A DNA stretch of 64,000 nucleotides, from NCBI GenBank assembly GCA_964620125.1, contig CAZUGQ010000004.1, positions 71,305 to 135,304 of the forward strand. Reading direction: 5' to 3'. The stretch comes from OLB6 sp964620125 (GTDB lineage Bacteria > Bacteroidota > Ignavibacteria > Kapaibacteriales > Kapaibacteriaceae). Both the position numbers and the translations under genes were made by a program. Under the pieces are notes generated by a model. It was not told the DNA's origin. It searched no databases and saw nothing but the letters and a program-made list of their open reading frames with translations. Within the stretch, counting starts at the first letter, position 1; each line of letters opens with the position of its first letter. Of the stretch, positions 35,928 through 43,859 are shown piece after piece.

Positions 35928-37288
35928 ACGTGAAGAATTCCGTTCTCGATACGATTGGCAAAACGCCGTTGGTCCGACTTCATTCCATCACCAAGGGCAT
36001 CACTGCCACGGTTCTTGTCAAGCTCGAAAGTGCAAATCCAGGAGGCTCCGTGAAAGACAGAATCGGGATCTCCATGATCGAGGCTGCGGAACGTGAAGGG
36101 AAAATCAAGCCTGGTGACCTGATCATTGAACCTACGAGTGGCAACACCGGCATCGGCCTTGCACTGGCGGCGCGACTAAAAGGGTATCGCTGCTTGTTTG
36201 TGATGACCGATAAAGCTTCGCAGGAGAGGGTTCGATACCTCAAGGCACTTGGTGCCGATGTTCTCATCGTTAGTAGTGCAGCTCGCATGAGCAGTCCAGA
36301 GTACTACTGGAATACAGCCAACAGGCTTGCAAGCGAGTTACCCAATGCCATCATGCTAAACCAGTACGACAATCCTGCCAACCCCGAAGCACATGTTCGT
36401 ACAACGGGACCTGAGATTTGGGAAGACACAGAGGGTAAGGTCACGCACTTCATTGCAAGCATGGGCACGGGTGGTACGATCACCGGTACCGGTAGGTACC
36501 TCAAACAGAAGAATCCCAACATCAAGGTGATTGCTGCCGATCCCGTAGGCTCTGCTATCAAGACCTACAAGGAAACCGGACGTCTTGTGGAAGCGTTACC
36601 CTACCTTGTGGAGGGCGTTGGTCAGGAACGTATTCCCAAGAATCTTGATGTGAACATCGTTGACGAGATATTGAACATCAGCGACAAGGAATCGTTTGCC
36701 ATGGCCCGCAGGCTTGCTCGCGAGGAAGGGATCTTTTGTGGTGGTTCGAGTGGAATGATCGTTACGGCAGCATTGCGAGTTGCCCGCATGCTCCCCGCCG
36801 AAGCACTCGTAGTGGCCATGATCTGTGATACTGGAGAACGATACCTCACCAAACATCATAGCGATGAATGGCTCAAAGAAAAGGATCTTATGGACGAAGG
36901 CACACCCTTCATGCTTCGTGACGTTCTTACAGCAAAACACCAACGTGGTACACTGCCCAATATCGTGTGGGCAGTTCCAGAGACAACCGTTTCGGAAGCC
37001 TTATCCTTGATGCGCGACTACGAACTGAGTGAGATACCTGTGCTGCAGGAGGGGGCTTTGGCAGGCACAGTTCGCGAGAACCGTTTAATGAGTGCCGTTA
37101 TCGAGGATCGCGCGGCCATGGATAAGCCAGTTTCGGCGCTATTGGAAGCCCCCTGCCCAATGCTTGACGGCCACGCCGATGTTGCAGAAGCAATCGAGAT
37201 ACTCAAGGCTTCACCGATGATCGTGGTACGTGAGTTTGGTAAGATTACTGGCGTTCTTACGCGGCACGACGTGCTTCAGTACTTGTAA
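35924..37288 (+). CDS. Cystathionine beta-synthase with C-terminal CBS pair
   Basis: 454 residues. This PLP enzyme condenses serine and homocysteine to cystathionine, or can act as a cysteine synthase. The PLP lysine is in NPGGSVKDRIG (K41 by the alignment), the phosphate-binding loop region has PTSGNTGIGLALA, and GTGGTITGTGRYLK is the glycine loop. The last 130 residues form two CBS domains (AVPETTVSEALSLMRDYELS, ADVAEAIEILKASPMIVV), which in the human enzyme bind S-adenosylmethionine. There is no heme-binding N-terminus. Two octamer copies, in opposite orientation, lie 97 bases apart in the CBS-domain part. Confidence 0.93.
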   Translation: MNVKNSVLDTIGKTPLVRLHSITKGITATVLVKLESANPGGSVKDRIGISMIEAAEREGKIKPGDLIIEPTSGNTGIGLALAARLKGYRCLFVMTDKASQERVRYLKALGADVLIVSSAARMSSPEYYWNTANRLASELPNAIMLNQYDNPANPEAHVRTTGPEIWEDTEGKVTHFIASMGTGGTITGTGRYLKQKNPNIKVIAADPVGSAIKTYKETGRLVEALPYLVEGVGQERIPKNLDVNIVDEILNISDKESFAMARRLAREEGIFCGGSSGMIVTAALRVARMLPAEALVVAMICDTGERYLTKHHSDEWLKEKDLMDEGTPFMLRDVLTAKHQRGTLPNIVWAVPETTVSEALSLMRDYELSEIPVLQEGALAGTVRENRLMSAVIEDRAAMDKPVSALLEAPCPMLDGHADVAEAIEILKASPMIVVREFGKITGVLTRHDVLQYL

Positions 37289-37317
37289 CAGTGCTGCATA
37301 AGGCCGATCTTTCCGGC

Positions 37318-38340
37318 ATGCGAACTTCTCTATGTGCTGCATTGGTCGGCATAACGCTTTGTTGTGTTCTGTTGCCAAGTGCACTACATGCGGTACCTCG
37401 GCCGATTGTGTTCCGATTCTCGTTCGAAGCTTGGAACACGCCCGTTGGCATCAACGAGGTGTTTAAGCTGCCCGACAGTACACAACAACGTCCAACACAG
37501 GATGAACAGTGGGTGGCCAAGCTTACGCGGTGCCAATTCTATGTTTCTGATGTTGCTGTACGAGAGCAGGATGGAGAGTGGATTCAGCTTCCCGACTCTT
37601 ACCTGCTCGTTGACGTATCAAAATCGAACACCTACTACGTGGGAAGGGCCGATGTAGAAGAAATCGTTGAGATACGGTTCGGCATTGGTGTTGGAGAACT
37701 GGCAAACCATCTTGACCCGGCCACCTATCCTCCCGGTCATCCACTCGCCCATCAACTTCCATCCATGCATTGGGGGTGGGCAGCAGGCTACCGTTTCATC
37801 GTTGCAGAGGGATTGGCTGGTTCGGCACTAAGTGGCCCGGTTACTGAGTTTCAAATTCACACCGTAGACGATGCCCTATACCGCGCGAAGGTAGTTCAAA
37901 CGTCGTCCACAATGCAGGCTGAAACCCTGATGGTTGACCTGGAGATGCAACTAAACATGTTGTTCCATGGCATACCGGTACAGTATGGCATCATCAATCA
38001 CAGCTCCGAAGGAGAGGCCATTCGCATTACTGAGAACATGGTGCAACGGGTGTTTACGTCCAACGCCACAAGCACTGTACCATGGCTGGTGCTTCGCCCG
38101 GTGCACCTAGCACCACTACCGGCACAAGGATACTGTTCGGTTGACGCCACGGAATGCGCAGGTGATGGAACATCACTGTCCATTGCAGTTCTGAATATAG
38201 ATGGAGTGGAGGTACTCCGAGTAACGACCTCCTTGCCCATCACATCGATCAGCACGGGCATGTTGCCCAGTGGGGTCTATACCGTACACGTATACACATC
38301 GAAGCGTTTGTGTGGTGTACAACGTCTGCTTGTTCTGTAG
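37318..38340 (+). CDS. MbnP-like protein with T9SS-type C-terminal sorting domain
   Basis: 340 residues from ATG 37318, which starts a signal peptide (LCAALVGITLCCVLLPSALHA). A GTG at 37291 is an alternative. The body matches the MbnP family: VEIRFGIGVGELANHL followed by the tryptophan motif MHWGWAAGYRFI (W152 and W154). In studied MbnP proteins a tryptophan is oxidised to kynurenine by the di-heme partner MbnH, forming a copper site. The last 70 residues (IAVLNIDGVEVLRVT, SGVYTVHVYTS) look like a type A T9SS sorting domain, which points to surface delivery or release. An MbnH-like di-heme gene follows after 91 bases. Confidence 0.83.
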   Translation: MRTSLCAALVGITLCCVLLPSALHAVPRPIVFRFSFEAWNTPVGINEVFKLPDSTQQRPTQDEQWVAKLTRCQFYVSDVAVREQDGEWIQLPDSYLLVDVSKSNTYYVGRADVEEIVEIRFGIGVGELANHLDPATYPPGHPLAHQLPSMHWGWAAGYRFIVAEGLAGSALSGPVTEFQIHTVDDALYRAKVVQTSSTMQAETLMVDLEMQLNMLFHGIPVQYGIINHSSEGEAIRITENMVQRVFTSNATSTVPWLVLRPVHLAPLPAQGYCSVDATECAGDGTSLSIAVLNIDGVEVLRVTTSLPITSISTGMLPSGVYTVHVYTSKRLCGVQRLLVL

Positions 38341-38431
38341 TTTTTACACATACACCAGCTCTGCCGCTCTCAGCGATCGTCGCATTGTGCAGAATCATCG
38401 GTGGCAATCCTACCGTTGAAGGGAATGTCGA

Positions 38432-39547
38432 ATGGCGATTCAATCTCAGCGTGCATCTCAAATGTGCCTGCTCTGTATGAGCATCATGCTCATGGCATGT
38501 GCCAATGATGGTCCAAGCACACCGGAGCCCCCTGCCACGTATGATGCCACACCGTATCAACTGGATTTGAAAGGTATACCGGTTCCTCCATTTATCCCGG
38601 CCGACAACCCATTAACGGTGCAAGGTGTAAAGCTTGGCTCCATGTTGTTTAAGGAGCGTATGTTATCACGCGGCAGCGCACAAAGCTGTGCAGACTGTCA
38701 CGCGCAAAGTGCCGGTTTCAGCGATACGCGGCGGTACAGCATTGGGGTTGACGGCATGGCAGGTCGGCGCCAGGCCATGCCACTCATCAATCTTGCCTTT
38801 GTTCCAGTGAGTGGTCCCGGCGGACCTGGCAGGGGATTCTTTTGGGATGGGCGATCACCAACGCTGCGCGACCAGGCATTACAGCCCATTCAGGATCCGG
38901 TTGAAATGCATGAAACACTACCGAATGTTATCGCCAAGCTGCAGTCGAGCTCCACGTATCGCAATCAGTTTATGCGAGCGTTTGGTTCCGATACTATTAC
39001 TGCCGACCGCATTGCACGAGCGTTGGAGCAGTTTGCCCTATCGCTTGTAAGCTTCGACAGCAAGTTCGACCGTGTTCAGCGTGGCCAAGCCACGTTCACG
39101 GCTCAGGAGCAACGAGGACGCGACCTGTTTTTCTCGGAAATGAGTCACGACGGATCAGTTCGCGGTGCCGAGTGCTTCCACTGCCATGGTGGACCTTCTT
39201 TCAGCAACTTCAACTTCTCCAACAACGGGTTAGATGATGAACCCACTGTGAGCGACGTCGGCCGCATGGAAGTAACCAACAATCCACGGGATCGTGGAAA
39301 GTTCAAGACTCCAACACTTCGCAACATTGCCGTAACGCCCCCTTACATGCACGACGGACGCTTCACTTCACTGCGCCAAACCATTGAACATTACAACACA
39401 GGAATCAAGATTAGTCCTACCCTCGACCCCGCTCTCGACCTTAATCGGCGGCCGGGTGGTTTGGGCTTACGAGAAGATGAAATTCAAGATCTCGAAGCCT
39501 TCCTTTACACACTTACGGATACTACCTTTATAACGAAGCCTCACTAA
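38432..39547 (+). CDS. Di-heme cytochrome c peroxidase family protein (MbnH-like)
   Basis: 371 residues. Two c-type heme sites, CADCH (86-90) and CFHCH (248-252), define the bacterial cytochrome c peroxidase/MauG superfamily. The N-terminus MCLLCMSIMLMACAND is a lipoprotein signal with Cys23, so it is probably lipid-anchored facing the periplasm. Other landmarks are FFWDGRSPTLRDQALQPI, KFKTPTLRNIAVTPPYMHDGRF and the C-terminal helix DLEAFLYTL. The immediate MbnP-like neighbour makes the MbnH role, oxidising a tryptophan in that protein, more likely than plain peroxide removal. This is inference from context. Confidence 0.9.
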   Translation: MAIQSQRASQMCLLCMSIMLMACANDGPSTPEPPATYDATPYQLDLKGIPVPPFIPADNPLTVQGVKLGSMLFKERMLSRGSAQSCADCHAQSAGFSDTRRYSIGVDGMAGRRQAMPLINLAFVPVSGPGGPGRGFFWDGRSPTLRDQALQPIQDPVEMHETLPNVIAKLQSSSTYRNQFMRAFGSDTITADRIARALEQFALSLVSFDSKFDRVQRGQATFTAQEQRGRDLFFSEMSHDGSVRGAECFHCHGGPSFSNFNFSNNGLDDEPTVSDVGRMEVTNNPRDRGKFKTPTLRNIAVTPPYMHDGRFTSLRQTIEHYNTGIKISPTLDPALDLNRRPGGLGLREDEIQDLEAFLYTLTDTTFITKPH

Positions 39548-39620
39548 TACAACATCATCACTGCGAAGGTAACCGGTAAAGCGTTCTGCAGCCAGTTAGG
39601 TACCTCCCGCACCTGCTCAC

Positions 39621-40445
39621 TTAATCAACGCTTCTATCTTCCCACCACGTAAGATCCACCGCATCTTCGCCTCCATCAACACCAATCACCTCGCCATTAA
39701 TCCATTGTGCCTCTGGTTTCACGAGGAGTGACAGCACACTGGCAATATCTTCTGGTGTGGTTAGGCGGTGGTTCGGATTCCGCATGTGTGCGTTGGCCAT
39801 GATAAGCTCGGCACCAGGAATCTTCGCCAGTGCTGGTGTATGCGTCACACCGGCGCGAATGGTGTTTGCGGTTATACCGAGTGGTGCAAGTTCAAGTGCC
39901 AGTTGCCTGCAGTAGCTTTCCATGGCTGCTTTGGCTGCACTTACTGCACCATAGGTTGGAAGAACACGCGTACTTCCGGCACTCGTAAGGCCTATCACTC
40001 TGCTACCATGCACCATCAATCCAGCACGCACTACTTCCTGCGTCCAATAAATCAATGAATTGGCCATCACATCCAGCGTCATCTCCAGATTTTTCTGCGT
40101 AATGGCATCACCAGATTCACTAGCAATGAACGGTTTAAGCGTACCGAATGCAAGCGAGTGTAGCAGTAGCCGAACCGAACCTCCCTGCCGGGTTGCCACA
40201 TCGTCCTGTATATCCCTGATCACGGCCGCCCTGCGTTCTGGATCGGCTGCGTTAACATTCCAATACCTGTGAGGGACACCGATGGCATCGAGTTCGGATT
40301 GAATCTCCTCCACCTGCTTCATTCCAGCAGCGCGATCGAGGTGGACGCCGTAGACGCCAAAACCTTCTCTGGCAAGGCGAAGAGCTGCGGCACGGCCAAA
40401 GCCGGACGATGCACCAAGGATGAGAACGAAGTCGGATGTTGGCAT
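39621..40445 (-). CDS. Short-chain dehydrogenase/reductase, possibly FabL-like enoyl-ACP reductase
   Basis: 274 residues from ATG 40445, the first codon of the Rossmann fold (MPTSDFVLILGASSGFG). The open frame extends to 40526 without similarity. The NAD(P) loop is GASSGFGRAAALRLA and the active-site Y..(6)..K is YGAVSAAK in a helix that continues MESYCRQLALELAPLGI. The wide spacing and the IRAGVTHTPAL loop resemble FabL-type enoyl-ACP reductases more than ordinary SDRs. The C-terminus INGEVIGVDGGED is classic SDR. The substrate cannot be fixed from the sequence. A TAACTTTG promoter element lies upstream. Confidence 0.88.
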   Translation of the reverse strand: MPTSDFVLILGASSGFGRAAALRLAREGFGVYGVHLDRAAGMKQVEEIQSELDAIGVPHRYWNVNAADPERRAAVIRDIQDDVATRQGGSVRLLLHSLAFGTLKPFIASESGDAITQKNLEMTLDVMANSLIYWTQEVVRAGLMVHGSRVIGLTSAGSTRVLPTYGAVSAAKAAMESYCRQLALELAPLGITANTIRAGVTHTPALAKIPGAELIMANAHMRNPNHRLTTPEDIASVLSLLVKPEAQWINGEVIGVDGGEDAVDLTWWEDRSVD

Positions 40446-40478
40446 GGACGGAAGCGTGCAGTGATCAATGAGTATTGG

Positions 40479-40486
40479 CAAAGTTA
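40479..40486 (-). promoter_or_regulatory. Candidate -7 promoter element of the SDR gene
   Basis: TAACTTTG on the minus strand is a perfect TAnnTTTG match, 33 bases upstream of the ATG at 40445. It is preceded by GTTGGC, similar to the bases before the wza and hflX elements. Confidence 0.42.
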
Positions 40487-40506
40487 GCCAACACCCGACC
40501 AGTGCT

Positions 40507-41133
40507 CTACTCCTTGCCTGGAACACCTATGAGATCCGACTCCGGGGAATTGGAGGCTGGGATCGTCTCTTCTCGTACGAATAAAATGGGTTTGTCCGCT
40601 ACACCCCATACCCTCCTGTGGTTGGCATCAAATCCCTGCATCAGTAGCCGTATCCCAAATGAGCGTACTTCAACTTCTGTCGTGAGATAGGTTATGGTCG
40701 GCTCTGGCGCGCACGCATACCCATGAGATCCACCAACAAAACTTTCACCCGTTGCTTGTAGGTACCATTCGCAACCGAGCAATGTGTTCTGCGGCGAGTC
40801 TGCCTCCGCTGAGGCATAGAGCAGGCACTCGATCATGCCTTCTTCAACACGCCGAACATGCATGATCCATGCCAGCAATGGTGCCTTGGCTCCAACATGC
40901 ATAAGCTGCACCTGGTAGAAGCACCCACCCGTCCGTTCCGGCCAAATCTTAACAATGCTCAGATGCACAAGAGGCACAGATGTATCACGGTGATGTTGCT
41001 CGGTGTTGTAATACATACCGGGCAACCAGGCACATAGCGTATCCAGATCGGGATCTAGTTCTGCGTGCGATTGTACTCCCCACAAGTCTGTACAAAGCCA
41101 TACGGTGAAGAGCGCGACAAGAATGTACTTCAT
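40507..41133 (-). CDS. CpeT/CpcT-family protein (chromophore lyase-like) with signal peptide
   Basis: 208 residues. The ATG at 41133 overlaps the mutL stop by 4 bases and leads into a signal peptide (YILVALFTVWLCTDLWG). The body carries the CpeT/CpcT pattern: a lead LDTLCAWLPGMYYNTEQ, the signature IVKIWPERTGGCFYQVQ and a late CEWYLQATGESFVGGSHG. Cyanobacterial members attach bilins to phycobiliprotein cysteines, but no phycobiliproteins are expected in this lineage. The extracytoplasmic location also suggests another ligand. Many non-cyanobacterial homologues exist without a known role, so I make no functional call beyond the fold. Confidence 0.78.
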   Translation of the reverse strand: MKYILVALFTVWLCTDLWGVQSHAELDPDLDTLCAWLPGMYYNTEQHHRDTSVPLVHLSIVKIWPERTGGCFYQVQLMHVGAKAPLLAWIMHVRRVEEGMIECLLYASAEADSPQNTLLGCEWYLQATGESFVGGSHGYACAPEPTITYLTTEVEVRSFGIRLLMQGFDANHRRVWGVADKPILFVREETIPASNSPESDLIGVPGKE

Positions 41134-42908
41134 CGCAATCGAGTTGCCAGTTCGTCGAATGGTATGATCATGTAGGTGGGTACTCCAGATGGCGATGTGT
41201 GTGGTGTTGTGCACGCAAAGAGGTCGGAAACCAGTTTCTGCATTTCGTCGGTCGTTAGACGGATTCCCTTGCGTATTGCTTGTTTTGCGGCATACACCGC
41301 CGCAACACCTTCGGTTCTTCGATCACGTGGAATCATGCCAAGCGAACGCAGGGAGTCTAGAATGGCTCCAAGAATCTCCTCCTCACTGCCCGGCATAACG
41401 TCCGTTGGTACGGCATGCACCTCAACCGTTGTCCCGTCATGAACGTCGAACCTGAATCCAAGCGTTTGCAGCTGCTCGGCATACTCCCGCAGCACCACAA
41501 CATCGCTTGGAGCAAGAGCAACGCGAACGGAAAACAGCAACGACTGTTCAGAATTCTTCGACCCATTCCCACGCTGTAGTGCCTTCTCATACAGTATGCG
41601 CTCATGGGCTGCATGCTGGTCAATAACCACGAGACCCTCTTGTGTTGAGGTAACAACGTATTGCAGACCAATCTGCAGAACAGCGCTAGGAGCTGCAGCA
41701 GCACTGAACATAGACGGCGTCATGCTCGATGGTGCAGAGCGCACGGCACCTGTGCTTCCAAACCCCTGGAACACGTTAAGGTTGTGGCCGCCGCCATGCG
41801 TGATTTCGCCGGTGAGTCGGTTTACATAGGTTGTACCGAATCCAGTTTGCTGCGGCAAACTTTGTAGGGGGCTTGAGGCAATCGGAACATCGGCCAGGAA
41901 GCTAGGAATTACTTCGGCTTTTCGCAGGGCTTGAGTAACGGCCGATTGCACCAGAAGGTAGGCAGACCTTTCATCATCAAACTTTACCTCATGCTTCTGG
42001 GGATGTACGTTCACATCAACGCGGTGAGGGTCGATCGTTACGTGCAGAACAAAAACCGGGTGTTGCCCGTGCTCTAGCAGATGCTCGTAGGCCGTAAGCA
42101 CTGCATGTGCAAGCTGACGGCTAACGATTGGTCTCTGATTAAGGAAAAGGTACTGCCCACTCCTACTTTGCCTGGCATGTCTGGGTAACCCTACAAACCC
42201 GCTAATGGCAATACCTGATTCGTTGCCATCCACGGCAAGCAAACCAGAGCCCCCTTCCAAACCAAGAATATCCAGGCAGCGGCGGTACAGATCCGACGGC
42301 CGCACATCAAACACGAGTGTGTCGCCATCATAAAACGTGAACCGCACATCAGGTCGGCTGAGAGCCATGCGTTGCATGGTTTCGCTCACATGACGGAACT
42401 CGGTAAGGTCACTCTTGAGGAATTTTCGTCGGGCAGGAACATTGTAAAACAGATTTCGCACAAGAATCTGTGTTCCTGGACTCATGGCGATTGGCGTGCG
42501 CGTTGGTGGCGTGCCTGGCTTACTGGTGAGAAGGTGGCCGGTTTCATCCTGATGAGCATCGCGATGCTTGGAGCGGATCTCCACGTCGGCAACGGCCGCA
42601 ATGGATGCCAGTGCTTCACCCCGAAAGCCCAGTGTGCGGATGGCATGCAGGTCCGATTCGGAAGCGATTTTGCTGGTTGCATGCCGAACAATACTCATAA
42701 CGAGATCATCGGCATTCATGCCCTTGCCATCGTCAATCACATGGACTGCCTGTTTGCCCGCATTGCGCACCACAACACTGATTGAAGTAGCACCCGCATC
42801 AAGAGCGTTTTCAACAAGCTCTTTCACAACACTCTCTGGCCGTTGCACCACTTCGCCCGCGGCAATCTGGTTTGCTAAGTACTCGGGCAGTATGTGGATG
42901 GTACTCAT
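41130..42908 (-). CDS. mutL: DNA mismatch repair protein MutL
   Basis: 592 residues from ATG 42908; the frame extends to 42950 without similarity. The N-terminal GHKL ATPase has ENALDAGATSI, DDGKGM and TLGFRGEALASI. The transducer domain shows LFLNQRPIVSRQL and VDVNVHPQKHEV. The C-terminal dimerisation domain contains DQHAAHERILYEKAL, the DQHA(x)2E(x)4E metal motif of nicking MutL proteins. The usual ACR and CPHGRP partner motifs are not recognisable (AAKQAIRKG and SPSGVP at those places). It couples MutS mismatch recognition to strand removal. It overlaps the CpeT-like gene (ATGA) and the CrtC-like gene by a few bases. Two octamer copies lie inside. Confidence 0.95.
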   Translation of the reverse strand: MSTIHILPEYLANQIAAGEVVQRPESVVKELVENALDAGATSISVVVRNAGKQAVHVIDDGKGMNADDLVMSIVRHATSKIASESDLHAIRTLGFRGEALASIAAVADVEIRSKHRDAHQDETGHLLTSKPGTPPTRTPIAMSPGTQILVRNLFYNVPARRKFLKSDLTEFRHVSETMQRMALSRPDVRFTFYDGDTLVFDVRPSDLYRRCLDILGLEGGSGLLAVDGNESGIAISGFVGLPRHARQSRSGQYLFLNQRPIVSRQLAHAVLTAYEHLLEHGQHPVFVLHVTIDPHRVDVNVHPQKHEVKFDDERSAYLLVQSAVTQALRKAEVIPSFLADVPIASSPLQSLPQQTGFGTTYVNRLTGEITHGGGHNLNVFQGFGSTGAVRSAPSSMTPSMFSAAAAPSAVLQIGLQYVVTSTQEGLVVIDQHAAHERILYEKALQRGNGSKNSEQSLLFSVRVALAPSDVVVLREYAEQLQTLGFRFDVHDGTTVEVHAVPTDVMPGSEEEILGAILDSLRSLGMIPRDRRTEGVAAVYAAKQAIRKGIRLTTDEMQKLVSDLFACTTPHTSPSGVPTYMIIPFDELATRLR

Positions 42909-43837
42909 GGAGCTGGCTGCCACGGAAGACGGAGGAAAGGACGAATCCATGGCGCAGCAAGCCTTCGCACGTTCATGTATTCGGCGATCCCACGCCCAAG
43001 GGAAACGCCGTCCTGGAAGTACTCTGCGATGTACCGCTGATAGAATGGACTGTTCTCAAGCACACGCACTCGTTTGGACGTAATCGTGTGCGTTGCATGC
43101 CCTACACGGCAAACAAGGCTTACTACGGTGGGCACCATCAGACCCATAAGCGTTGGCCGCTGCTGCAGGTACGATGCGTTGATGATGTCATGTAGCTCAT
43201 GGCTCCTACTCCCCTCCTGCGTTTGGCCACAGTGCACGAAGGGCTGTGTGGCATCTGGTGTGGCAAGATAGACGATGGTTCGGTCTTTTGTATGGACTCG
43301 CCCCCAACACCATGTTCGAAAGTCCTCCTGCATGGCCCTGCAACCGGCATTCCTGTCTGCATAGGCCCATCCCTCGAACGTCTGATCCAGCACCGTGGTG
43401 CCGCGTTGCGTGAGTAGCACGCGCACGTGTGCCCTACACCGAGGCGCAACAAGCGTCCACGTATGATCGGCAGTAACCACGTTGTTCGACGGTTCAAGTT
43501 CCGCTCCCTTCAGTGTTATCTGCACGCTGCCTAGATGCAGATGGTTAGGGGGCTCATGGCGCGTGCCGCAGAATTCGAAGGCAATGCGTGACCCCTTGTA
43601 GTATACGCTTACCGCATATCCACAGTGATCATCGGCCTTCGCCATACCTGATGATTGTGCGGCTAGATAGTCCGGGCTCATTGGCATACCGCGAAATGCA
43701 ATGAGAACAACGGCCCAAACACCGTCATCACTCAGCACATCCGTATACTTCCAAGCGTAAGCGCCACTGTAGTCAAGCTCCACGGCCGGATGCCGGGAAT
43801 TTCCGGTTAGCAATTGCATGAACAACGAATTTATCAT
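42905..43837 (-). CDS. Carotenoid 1,2-hydratase-like (CrtC family) protein
   Basis: 310 residues. The N-terminal stretch AYAWKYTDVLSDDGVWAVV followed by LIAFRGMPMSPDYLAA matches the CrtC pattern YxWWYxDALSDDGxxGLTxIAFxGxxFSPxY. Later landmarks are CGYAVSVYYKG and the GRVHTKDRTIVYLATP strand. CrtC adds water to the 1,2 double bond of lycopene-type carotenoids. The first Trp of the family motif is Lys here, and the C-terminus is divergent. The divergent neighbour 22 bases away is a CrtQ/CruC-like glycosyltransferase, which supports a carotenoid role. The 3' end overlaps the mutL start by 4 bases. No other carotenoid gene is in the window. Confidence 0.65.
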   Translation of the reverse strand: MINSLFMQLLTGNSRHPAVELDYSGAYAWKYTDVLSDDGVWAVVLIAFRGMPMSPDYLAAQSSGMAKADDHCGYAVSVYYKGSRIAFEFCGTRHEPPNHLHLGSVQITLKGAELEPSNNVVTADHTWTLVAPRCRAHVRVLLTQRGTTVLDQTFEGWAYADRNAGCRAMQEDFRTWCWGRVHTKDRTIVYLATPDATQPFVHCGQTQEGSRSHELHDIINASYLQQRPTLMGLMVPTVVSLVCRVGHATHTITSKRVRVLENSPFYQRYIAEYFQDGVSLGRGIAEYMNVRRLAAPWIRPFLRLPWQPAP

Positions 43838-43859
43838 TTGGACCTGCGTAGGTTGAGCA

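Noticed and set aside
40507..41133. Phycobiliprotein lyase activity
   Set aside because: No phycobiliprotein genes were seen and the protein is predicted to be exported. Only the fold family is supported.
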